DNA of 5,406 bases from Spirochaetia bacterium. Its GTDB lineage: Bacteria > Spirochaetota > UBA4802 > UBA5550. The notes beneath the pieces were generated by a model. That model searched no databases and was not told where the DNA came from. It worked only from the letters and a program-made list of their open reading frames with translations. The position numbers were made by a program, and so were the translations under genes. Shown piece after piece: positions 1 to 5,373 of this stretch. The stretch covers positions 1 to 5,406 of the forward strand of contig JAITPE010000169.1 of assembly GCA_031289575.1 (NCBI GenBank). Reading direction: 5' to 3'. Numbering within the stretch: position 1 is the stretch's first letter; the number at the start of each line of letters is the position of its first letter.

Positions 1-321
1 GACAAATATTGTCGCATTTCATTGCCAACAAACAATAGAAAAATATTTGAAGGCATATTTGATAGAGAAAGATGTTCCCATAATAAAAACGCATGATTTA
101 ATAAAATTGAATGGGATGACAAAGGAAATAAATGATTTGGGGAGAGATGAAAAGAAATTAATTGTCATAAATGAAGTATATATAGAATCAAGGTATCCGG
201 GGAATTGGGATTATTACCCGATGGAATACCGTCTGATGAACAAGCCAAGGAATTTATAGATTGTGCAAAAGAAATCAAAACAATAATAACTAATGAAATA
301 AAACAAGAGACAAAAAATTAA
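1..321 (+). pseudogene. HEPN-domain protein, 3' part, broken by a frameshift
   Basis: The 5' end lies outside the window. The frame entering at base 2 reads through the HEPN-family hallmark VAFHCQQTIEKYLKAYLIEK, followed by KTHDLIKL and then YIESRYPGNW. This matches the HEPN family (Pfam PF05168 type), whose members often pair with a nucleotidyltransferase in toxin-antitoxin or abortive-infection modules; such a partner could lie upstream, out of view. From about base 208 the family-like sequence jumps one frame: GLLPDGIPSDEQAKEF continues to a TAA at 319-321 with a helical, charged tail (ending KQETKN). The original frame instead runs into a TAG at 257-259. Restoring one G to the GGG at 207-209 would join both halves as NWGLLPDG. 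A TTG at 47 could be mistaken for a start, but the hallmark motif begins upstream of it. The region is A+T-rich, unlike the central genes. The HEPN identity is fairly sure; whether the shift is real or a sequencing error is not. Confidence 0.8.
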
Positions 322-440
322 TGAAATGCATGCCCTTCGTATAACCAAAATGTAGCACAAGCCTCCGCTTCGCATAAAAGCACAAAAAATATAGACAAAA
401 TAAAAACGCTGTAATAGAGTAGCCTTACTTGGAGGTCATT

Positions 441-491
441 ATGGCAAATTACAAAGAAAGCGACAAATCACAGGGTCTATTTCTGCCATAG
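441..491 (+). mobile_element. Orphan 5' stub of an IS1182-like transposase
   Basis: A 16-codon reading frame, MANYKESDKSQGLFLP then TAG, sits behind a strong GGAGG Shine-Dalgarno at 431-435. The pattern M-A-x-Y-K-E-x-D-x-S-Q-G-x-F-x-P resembles, from memory, the extreme N-terminus of IS1182-type DDE transposases, which normally continue for several hundred residues. Here homology stops after the proline, and only 18 bases separate the stop from the end of the convergent signalling gene at 510. This looks like a decayed insertion sequence of which only the translation start survives. Bases 322-440 upstream are A+T-rich, contain no gene I can support, and may include the old left end of the element, but I could not recognise a terminal inverted repeat. 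The family assignment rests on only 16 residues. Confidence 0.5.
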
Positions 492-509
492 TTCCTCCAT
501 AACGGCTTT

Positions 510-3008
510 TTATACTTTCGTTTCAATGAAGGTAATACAGAGTACCGAACGCTCCATAAGCCGGCCGAAATAACTGATAGAGGCTTCTAACGCCGCTATT
601 TGTCCGTCGTCGCGCTGTATTCGTAACGGTATTTTACGCGGAGTTTTTTCCTCTGCGGCCTTAAGGCATGATTCTTCAAACATCCCGCGGTCATCGGCAT
701 AAATGCTATCATACACATTGCGCGATGTCTTCATGAATGATGACGGATCAAGTCCCATTATATCATAGTACGTCTTGTTGACCCTGACGATTTCCATGCC
801 GCTATTGGAAATTTCATAAAAGCCTATGCCGCCCGATATGCCGCCGAGCAGCTTGTCCACAAACTGGTTGCCGAGGAGCATATCGATATCGACTTTATCC
901 TCCTCGTCCGGCATGTCAACTTTGTCATCCTGTTTCGCGCTTCCGGCCGAGGCGATGTGAGTCTCAAAGTCCTGTACCGGCATGGGGCGCGCGAAATAGT
1001 ACCCCTGTATTTTATCGCAGCCGATGCTTGAGAGAAAATCAACCTGATTCTTTGTTTCAACGCCCTCCGCGATTACGGCCAATTCGAGCCATTTTGCCAT
1101 TCGGACAATTGACGTGAGAATGTTTCCGGCCTTGTTCGATGTCTCAAAGGATTCCAAAAATTTCATGTCGATCTTGAGTATATCCACCGGAATATCCTTC
1201 AGCGTGTTGAGCGATGAGTAGCCGCTGCCGAAATCATCCATGAGTATTGGAAAACCGGCGCCCTGCAGCGCGTTTATTGTGGCAAGCAGCTGGTTGGGAT
1301 TATCCGAATAGGCTGTTTCCGTTATCTCAATCCTGAAGAGAGTCGGATGCACTCCATACTTTCTGGTGAGCTTTACAATTTCATCAAACAAATTGCTGTT
1401 GTAAAGGCTCATGCGCGATACATTGACCGATACTGGAAAATCGGGATGCCCGGCATCCTTTCTTCTTTTGAGATAGCTGCAGGCCTCCTCCCAGACATAG
1501 TAGTCGAGCTCGGCAATGAAGCCGCTCTGTTCAAAGATCGGGATAAATTTATTCGGGGGAATCAGTCCCTTCACCGGGTGAATCCAGCGGATGAGTACCT
1601 CGGCGCTGGCCGGTTTGCCTGTTGAAACGCTGTATATGGGCTGAAGATATATTTGAAACTGCCTCGTGGAAAGCGCGTTCTTCATTTCACTTTGGATTTC
1701 CTGCTCGGCAACCATGACATCTCTCAGCTTGTTATCGTAATACGCGTAGCGTATCAGGTACTTTCCCTTGATTGTCTGCAGCGCCAGATTGGCCCTGTCG
1801 CACATGAGTTCAACCGGTATGGATGTATCATCAACAATATAGAGTCCCAATCCTACAGATATTGGATACTTCACGTCGGACGTACTAAAACGCTCGGCTA
1901 TTTTTTTCTGCAGCTTGTTGATGAGAAGTTCCTCCTGCGGAATACACGCCGCGAAATGATCGCCCTCAAGGCGGCCGTATGTACCTAAGGGCGCCATCGC
2001 GTGCTGAAATAAATCGGCGATTATTTTTAATATGGTGTCGCCCGCGGCTTTTCCGAAAAGATCGTTTATCAGCTTAAAGCGTTCGATGTTGCTGCGCATC
2101 AGAACATATTTGGTACCTGGATGAGCCTTGAACATCTCGCTTGTCTGCATGTAGAAGGTGTCTTTATTGTATATTCCGGTGAGCTGATCATATTCGGCCC
2201 TGTACTGGAGTTCGGCCTTAATCTTTTGCTCGGTAGAAATATCAACCAAAACAGCATAGAACTGTATAGTTGCCTGCCCGGAAAGAATAGGCTTGGCTGT
2301 AATCATAGTCCAGAGCCAGGTTCCGTCAATCTTTAGTATGCGCACATTTATTGCAAAGGGGTGCATATCGCCGCCGAAATTGGAAAGGTTCGCCCTGTCA
2401 TCGGGATGGACTATTGACGCGAAATTATTAAAGAAGATATCTCTGTGTTCCCCGCTTGAATAGCCGAACATGCCGAAGAGTCCGTCGTTTCCCATAACCA
2501 TTCTTATGGAGTGTCCGTAGCCCTCGAATATGGCGATTCCGCCGGGCACTGTATCAAACATTACCTGAATTTTTTTCTGCAGCTTCGCTTCTTCCTGCAG
2601 CTTGATGTTCTCCAAACGCACAGATTCATATTCCCGCTTGGCAACAAGGTTGTTGATGCGCGGAGTAACGACCCTTGAGTCAAATGGCTTTGAAATAAAA
2701 TCAGAGGCTCCTATCTCAAGGGCCTTGATCTCGGCGTCGATCTCGGCGCTCGATACAATGACGACCGGGATTTCGGCCAAATGGGGCTCTTTTTTTATTA
2801 TGCCGAGAACCTCGAAGCCGTCCATCCTGGGCATGGTCAAGTCAAGTATGATGATGGAGATGCGTTCATACTCCCGGCTGATAATCTCCACAGCCTCGAG
2901 TCCGTCTCCGGCCTCAATAATATTGTACTCCTCTCCGAATATAGCCGAGAGAATAGCCCTGTTAACAGGGACATCATCAACAATAAGCAGTGTTCTGTCT
3001 TTTTCCAT
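510..3008 (-). CDS. REC-PAS-GGDEF-EAL-PAS c-di-GMP signalling protein, probably a phosphodiesterase
   Basis: This 832-aa cytoplasmic response regulator is predicted to hydrolyse c-di-GMP; no membrane segment or signal peptide is seen. Residues 1-120 form a receiver with acidic pair D11/D12, phosphoacceptor D56 (ILDLTMPRMDG), S86 and K107 (SKPFD). A charged, coiled-coil-like helix (about 121-148) leads to a PAS domain (about 149-260). The GGDEF domain (about 269-425) keeps DQLTGIYNK, but its signature reads EGDHF (348-352), the usual DxD of the metal site is N307-I-E309, and no RxxD I-site precedes the signature, so cyclase activity is doubtful. The EAL domain (about 437-685) is complete: E470 (EVL), N529, E561/E564 (EITE), D591/D592 (DDFGSGYSSL), K612, E648/E651 and Q668. 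An acidic linker precedes a C-terminal PAS-like domain (about 712-830), an uncommon position. The ATG follows AAGGA with a short 3-base spacer. It is the last gene of the minus-strand cluster, 15 bases after the small ORF. Cognate kinase unknown. Confidence 0.93.
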   Translation of the reverse strand: MEKDRTLLIVDDVPVNRAILSAIFGEEYNIIEAGDGLEAVEIISREYERISIIILDLTMPRMDGFEVLGIIKKEPHLAEIPVVIVSSAEIDAEIKALEIGASDFISKPFDSRVVTPRINNLVAKREYESVRLENIKLQEEAKLQKKIQVMFDTVPGGIAIFEGYGHSIRMVMGNDGLFGMFGYSSGEHRDIFFNNFASIVHPDDRANLSNFGGDMHPFAINVRILKIDGTWLWTMITAKPILSGQATIQFYAVLVDISTEQKIKAELQYRAEYDQLTGIYNKDTFYMQTSEMFKAHPGTKYVLMRSNIERFKLINDLFGKAAGDTILKIIADLFQHAMAPLGTYGRLEGDHFAACIPQEELLINKLQKKIAERFSTSDVKYPISVGLGLYIVDDTSIPVELMCDRANLALQTIKGKYLIRYAYYDNKLRDVMVAEQEIQSEMKNALSTRQFQIYLQPIYSVSTGKPASAEVLIRWIHPVKGLIPPNKFIPIFEQSGFIAELDYYVWEEACSYLKRRKDAGHPDFPVSVNVSRMSLYNSNLFDEIVKLTRKYGVHPTLFRIEITETAYSDNPNQLLATINALQGAGFPILMDDFGSGYSSLNTLKDIPVDILKIDMKFLESFETSNKAGNILTSIVRMAKWLELAVIAEGVETKNQVDFLSSIGCDKIQGYYFARPMPVQDFETHIASAGSAKQDDKVDMPDEEDKVDIDMLLGNQFVDKLLGGISGGIGFYEISNSGMEIVRVNKTYYDIMGLDPSSFMKTSRNVYDSIYADDRGMFEESCLKAAEEKTPRKIPLRIQRDDGQIAALEASISYFGRLMERSVLCITFIETKV

Positions 3009-3023
3009 AAATCCTTATCCGCT

Positions 3024-3119
3024 TTAGAATTTCGCGCTCGTTGATACGCCCCAACCGCTCGTATTCAACGATTGGGCAAACTGCCCGTAAATGTCAAACT
3101 TAAAAAAATCGCCGTTCAT
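3024..3119 (-). CDS. Possible 31-aa small protein between malic enzyme and the EAL protein
   Basis: A short ORF begins with ATG one base after the malic enzyme stop and ends 15 bases before the next gene. A GGAG Shine-Dalgarno with ideal spacing overlaps the malic enzyme stop codon, as expected for translational coupling. The product, starting MNGDFFKFDIYGQ and ending VSTSAKF, is rich in aromatic residues and small polar residues, with no cysteine and no hydrophobic helix. I do not recognise it. It could be a genuine coupled small protein, a remnant of a longer gene (the alternating pattern and final Phe recall a beta-barrel strand, but that is speculation), or a chance frame across a structured spacer. 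The same bases contain two hairpins. Translating this ORF would bring ribosomes to the start of the signalling gene. Confidence 0.4.
   Translation of the reverse strand: MNGDFFKFDIYGQFAQSLNTSGWGVSTSAKF
3038..3071 (-). repeat. Intercistronic inverted repeat upstream of the EAL protein start
   Basis: The arms TCGTTGATACG (3038-3048) and CGTATTCAACGA (3060-3071) are complementary over 11 base pairs with one bulged base, around an 11-base loop. A second small hairpin, GGGCA-aac-TGCCC, lies at about 3074-3086. Neither is followed by a T run on either strand, so they are not intrinsic terminators. In the minus-strand transcript they fall between malic enzyme and the signalling gene, ending about 30 bases before the latter's ATG. 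Possible roles are RNA processing, stabilising the upstream message, or tuning translation of the signalling gene. Confidence 0.5.
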
Positions 3120-3120
3120 G

Positions 3121-4419
3121 TCACACTCCTTTGTTGTTGTGCCAGTACTTGGACATTCTGTTTCTGAGTTCCGTACGGTAAGCGTCCCAGTCGGCCCGCG
3201 GCTTTGCCGCGAGCCCTTCCTCGCATGCAGCCTTGGCTACAGCCGGGGCGACATGCTCTATTACCCTTGAGTCAAACGGCTTGGGCACAATGTATTCTCT
3301 GCCGAAGGTGAAATCACGGCCGTATGCCGACCGGACACTGCCGGTAACTGGAAGCGTGGCGGCAAGGGATGCCAGCGCGTTTGCGGCCGCCATTTTCATG
3401 CCGCTTGAAATTTTCGACGCCCTTACGTCAAGCGCGCCGCGGAATATAAACGGGAAGCAGAGAACATTGTTCACCTGATTCACGCAGTCGCTTCGCCCGG
3501 TAGCCATAATAATATCATCTCTGGAGCTCACGGCGTCCTCGTACGATATTTCCGGCCGCGGATTGGCGAGAGCAAAGACTATTGGGCGCGCCGCCATTGA
3601 GCGGATCATGTCCTTTGTTACGCAGTCGGCGGCCGAAAGACCGACAAATACATCGGCGCCGGCAATTGCCTCGGCAAGAGTTCCGGCTGTGGTTTGGGCC
3701 GCGAATGCGGCCTGTCTTCCGGTTAGGCCGGATTCGCGGCCTAACCGGAGTACGCCGTCAATATCGCACATTATAATATTTTTTTTTGCGATTCCGGCTT
3801 CAATGAACATGGCCGCGCATGACAAGCCCGCGGCTCCGGCGCCGTTGAAAACCACCTTGAGTTTATCAAGGCTCTTGCCCGCAAGAGCCGCCGCGTTCAT
3901 GAGCGCGGCTGTACAAATAACAGCGGTACCGTGCTGGTCGTCATGAAAAACAGGTATGCCGCATTGGGCAATGAGGCTTTCTTCGATTTCGAAGCATTCG
4001 GGAGATTTTATGTCTTCGAGATTTATTCCGCCGAATGTAGGTTCCATGAGCTTTACGGTTTGGATGATTTTTTCGGGATCCTCTGTATCCAATTCTATGT
4101 CAAATACGTCAATATCGGCAAAGCGCTTGAACAGCAGCGCCTTGCCTTCCATGACAGGCTTTGAGGCAAGGGCGCCGCGGTTGCCGAGCCCAAGCACGGC
4201 GCTGCCGTTTGATATAACGGCAACGAGATTCCCCTTGGCTGTGTACGTATAGGCGTTCTCCGGGTCGCGGTGTATCTCGAGCACAGGCGCTGCCACGCCC
4301 GGAGTATAGGCTAAAGATATATCGGACGCGGCGGAACATCCCTTGGAAGGGCAAACCTCTATCTTGCCCGGGCGCCCGCTATTATGGTAATCCAGAGCCT
4401 GCCGGCTTAAATCATCCAT
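3121..4419 (-). CDS. Malic enzyme (malate dehydrogenase, oxaloacetate-decarboxylating), short bacterial form
   Basis: It catalyses oxidative decarboxylation of L-malate to pyruvate and CO2 with reduction of NAD(P)+, linking the C4-acid pool to pyruvate in the cytoplasm. At 432 aa it matches the short bacterial malic enzymes and lacks the C-terminal phosphotransacetylase-like domain of MaeB. Visible motifs are Y38 in SLAYTPGVAAP, catalytic K93 in EGKALLFKRFADIDVF, metal-ligand region GINLEDIKSPECFE (E135, D136), FHDDQHGTA (D160, D161), the Rossmann loop FNGAGAAG (191-198) with acidic D219 after the second strand, FALANPRPE, and NQVNNVLCFPFIFRGALDVRA. D219 is compatible with NAD, but cofactor choice cannot be settled by eye. 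The segment usually read as SDYPNQVNN is SDCVNQVNN here, and the N-terminus has two extra cysteines (C23, C28). The ATG follows AGGA at 6-7 bases and gives the standard N-terminus. It lies 12 bases after the cysteine-rich ORF, in the same frame. Confidence 0.97.
   Translation of the reverse strand: MDDLSRQALDYHNSGRPGKIEVCPSKGCSAASDISLAYTPGVAAPVLEIHRDPENAYTYTAKGNLVAVISNGSAVLGLGNRGALASKPVMEGKALLFKRFADIDVFDIELDTEDPEKIIQTVKLMEPTFGGINLEDIKSPECFEIEESLIAQCGIPVFHDDQHGTAVICTAALMNAAALAGKSLDKLKVVFNGAGAAGLSCAAMFIEAGIAKKNIIMCDIDGVLRLGRESGLTGRQAAFAAQTTAGTLAEAIAGADVFVGLSAADCVTKDMIRSMAARPIVFALANPRPEISYEDAVSSRDDIIMATGRSDCVNQVNNVLCFPFIFRGALDVRASKISSGMKMAAANALASLAATLPVTGSVRSAYGRDFTFGREYIVPKPFDSRVIEHVAPAVAKAACEEGLAAKPRADWDAYRTELRNRMSKYWHNNKGV
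3718..3749. repeat. Perfect 13-bp inverted repeat inside the malic enzyme gene
   Basis: TCCGGTTAGGCCG (3718-3730) and its exact reverse complement (3737-3749) flank a 6-base loop, GATTCG. The GC-rich stem lies wholly within coding sequence, covering residues around LRLGRESGLTG after the second strand of the Rossmann fold. No T run follows on either strand, so it is not a terminator. Protein length around it looks normal for the family, which argues against a recent insertion of a palindromic element. Confidence 0.75.
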
Positions 4420-4430
4420 CAGGATTCCTG
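4420..4430 (-). promoter_or_regulatory. Hairpin enclosing the malic enzyme ribosome binding site
   Basis: On the minus strand the 11 bases directly before the malic enzyme ATG read CAGGAATCCTG. They can fold as CAGG/CCTG around AAT, burying the AGGA Shine-Dalgarno. The UGA of the upstream cysteine-rich ORF ends just one base before this hairpin, so a ribosome finishing that ORF would open it. The stem is short (4 bp), so the effect may be mild. The symmetry is seen; translational coupling is inferred. Confidence 0.4.
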
Positions 4431-4431
4431 T

Positions 4432-4605
4432 TCAGTTCCCCTGCTTTGTCTTGGACACTCCGCAGCTTTCCTCTGTGCCGCATGTTGAGCACATCTCTAT
4501 TGTGCAGCTTTCGCCTGTACAATCTTCGTGAGATGTTTGGCACGCCTGTGCCGATGGGTCGAGCAAGTTGGCGTATTTTTTCATAAAGTCTTCTGTTGTC
4601 TGCAT
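4432..4605 (-). CDS. Small cysteine-rich protein, 57 aa
   Basis: A clear AGGAG site precedes ATG at 4603-4605, and the frame runs 57 codons to TGA. The N-terminal third (MQTTEDFMKKYANLLDPSAQ) looks helical. The rest holds six cysteines and one histidine: C22, H26, C29, C34, C39, C42 and C48, including a CSTCG knuckle followed by ESCG. That many cysteines suggests binding of zinc or an iron-sulfur cluster, or a redox role, but I recognise no family. It lies 26 bases after the 66-aa gene and 12 bases before malic enzyme. It is in frame with malic enzyme: read-through of the UGA would add four codons (TGIL) and continue into the enzyme. Strong start signal, composition and packing support a real gene. 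It could be an accessory or redox sensor for the enzyme, which is inference. Confidence 0.8.
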   Translation of the reverse strand: MQTTEDFMKKYANLLDPSAQACQTSHEDCTGESCTIEMCSTCGTEESCGVSKTKQGN

Positions 4606-4631
4606 CACCGTCTCCTTTTATGGCGCCTGTT

Positions 4632-4832
4632 TTATGCCTGAGCGTTTGAGGCGCTGTTAAGCGATTCTGTTATGCTCTGCGGACAGTTTATCTCTCCGTC
4701 CATGAGCTTATAGCACCCCCGATACGCGTTGAGAGGGCCGTACCCGCAGACTACAAAATCCATTCCTACTTCGTTTTTGAACGACAGGAAGTGCTTGCAT
4801 TTGCGGCATTCGGTCTTTGTACGTTTGATCAT
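4632..4832 (-). CDS. Small zinc-ribbon-like protein, 66 aa
   Basis: The ATG at 4830-4832 follows GGAG with a 5-base spacer. The protein begins MIKRTKTECRKCKHF, with a CxxC knuckle at C9/C12, then C29 (VVCGYG), C40 (YRGCYK) and C50 (INCPQ). Five cysteines spread this way suggest a structural zinc or other metal site, perhaps a zinc ribbon with an irregular second half. The tail from about 53 on is polar, low complexity and probably disordered. No signal peptide or membrane helix is visible. It is the first gene of the minus-strand cluster that continues through the 57-aa cysteine-rich protein and malic enzyme, and sits directly downstream of the best promoter candidate. I do not recognise the family; DNA, RNA or protein binding are all possible. 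Confidence 0.8.
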   Translation of the reverse strand: MIKRTKTECRKCKHFLSFKNEVGMDFVVCGYGPLNAYRGCYKLMDGEINCPQSITESLNSASNAQA

Positions 4833-4851
4833 AATATCTCCGGATTATGTA

Positions 4852-4880
4852 ATAAGAAAATAAAACAAAAGTCTTGTAAA
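4852..4880 (-). promoter_or_regulatory. Weak sigma-70-like promoter candidate for the malic enzyme cluster
   Basis: On the minus strand TTTACA (4880-4875) and TCTTAT (4857-4852) are 17 bases apart, upstream of the 66-aa gene. A start around 4845 would leave a leader of roughly 13 bases carrying the GGAG site. The -35 matches the consensus at five of six positions and the -10 at four of six. The A+T-rich setting makes chance matches likely. Confidence 0.35.
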
Positions 4881-4892
4881 GCAGATTTTTTG
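4866..4892 (-). terminator. Weak terminator-like inverted repeat downstream of the toxin gene
   Basis: On the minus strand CAAAAAATCT (4892-4883) can pair imperfectly with AGACTTTTG (4874-4866) around an 8-base loop, followed by a T-rich tract (TTTTATTTTC). The stem is A+T-rich and interrupted, so termination would be inefficient. It overlaps the promoter candidate. The rest of the 4833-4977 spacer holds no gene I can support. Confidence 0.22.
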
Positions 4893-4977
4893 CCCGGGCG
4901 GATTAATTTACATCGCCGCAACTGGAAAAGCAATAGCCGTTTCTGGTATTAATCTCATGTAAGCATAAACCTCCGTT

Positions 4978-5373
4978 TTAAATGGTCCAATCCTCAATGA
5001 TTAAATTTGGCACCCGTTTAAATTCATTCGTATTATGAGTTACTAAGATTCCATTATTTACCAATACAGTTGCAGCTATAATAAAATCATTAGGACCTAT
5101 TTTCTTTCCATTCATTTCCAAATCTGCCCTAATAATTGAATACTGTTTTGCGGCAACATCATCAAATGCTACTATCTCAAAAGCATCAAAAAAATTATTC
5201 CACAATTCACGAGTAATCCCTTTTGCCCCTTTTTCCACGCTTACCATAATCTCGCCGCGTACTATTGCGGGTATCTTTATTTTATTAGGGGATATTGCCC
5301 TAAATTTATCTTGTAAGGGTTGGTATTTACCTTTTAGAAAATAGATGCAAATATTTGCATCTAAATAATACAT
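4978..5373 (-). CDS. vapC: VapC-family PIN-domain toxin (tRNA(fMet)-type endonuclease family)
   Basis: The 131-aa product has the length and signature of VapC toxins, Mg2+-dependent RNases of type II toxin-antitoxin modules. Visible motifs are YLDANICIYFLKGK with catalytic D5, RGEIMVSVEKG with E41, the MNGKKIGPNDFIIAA block with D96, and LVTHNTNEFKRVPNLIIEDW near the end. IGPNDxxIAA plus TxNTxEFxRV resembles the branch that cleaves initiator tRNA, though here the segment reads THNTNEF and the target is not proven by sequence. The ATG overlaps the stop of an upstream reading frame by one base (TAATG), with GGAG 8 bases before it, the classic antitoxin-toxin coupling. The A+T-rich codon use (TTA, AAT, ATT) differs from the malic enzyme cluster and suggests horizontal acquisition. 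A 22-bp palindrome covers codons 4-11. Confidence 0.94.
   Translation of the reverse strand: MYYLDANICIYFLKGKYQPLQDKFRAISPNKIKIPAIVRGEIMVSVEKGAKGITRELWNNFFDAFEIVAFDDVAAKQYSIIRADLEMNGKKIGPNDFIIAATVLVNNGILVTHNTNEFKRVPNLIIEDWTI
5342..5363. repeat. Perfect 22-bp palindrome in the first codons of vapC
   Basis: TAGATGCAAAT (5342-5352) is followed directly by its exact reverse complement (5353-5363). In the mRNA it could form a 9-bp stem with an AUAU loop, starting about ten bases after the start codon. It encodes the catalytic LDANICIY block. As DNA it could also be a dimer-binding site. The symmetry is direct observation; any role is inference, since this conserved motif is naturally semi-symmetric at DNA level. 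Confidence 0.7.

Noticed and set aside
488..515. Possible terminator between the transposase stub and the convergent signalling gene (GGCTTTTTAT).
   Set aside because: Only about three to five base pairs can form, with mismatches, before the T run.
3071..3086. Plus-strand GGGCAAAC resembling part of a c-di-GMP (GEMM) riboswitch core near an EAL gene.
   Set aside because: It is on the strand opposite the genes, and the remaining conserved helices and tetraloop parts are absent; it is simply one side of a small hairpin.
2671..3282. A 20-base near-identical repeat (19 of 20) at 2671-2690 and 3263-3282, both coding for KPFDSRV.
   Set aside because: Each copy sits at a position where its own family (receiver domain SKPFD; malic enzyme C-terminal PFD-R) has this motif, so chance convergence explains it better than duplication.
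3779..3787. Run of nine A on the coding strand of malic enzyme, a potential slippage site upstream of the 13-bp hairpin.
   Set aside because: The hairpin starts about 29 bases away, too far to stimulate frameshifting, and both alternative frames stop within a few codons.
1347..4252. Several plus-strand open frames of 64-141 codons opposite the signalling and malic enzyme genes.
   Set aside because: They mirror strongly supported minus-strand coding sequence, show no recognisable motifs and lack convincing ribosome binding sites.
4432..4434. UGA of the cysteine-rich ORF as a selenocysteine codon.
   Set aside because: A good ribosome binding site and a family-typical ATG follow within four codons, and no adequate bacterial SECIS stem follows the UGA; the plain stop is simpler.
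4892..4899. GCCCGGGC next to a run of T (plus) or A (minus) as a terminator.
   Set aside because: The palindrome has no loop; only two base pairs could form with a realistic loop, and the T run is on the wrong side for the toxin gene.
4912..4977. Codons after the vapC stop that read GGLCLHEINTRNGYCFSSCG in the same frame, like a cysteine-bearing tail or peptide.
   Set aside because: No start codon in that frame, the VapC family normally ends at the observed stop, and nothing else supports read-through. The GGAGG here leads only to ATG-CTT-ACA-TGA.
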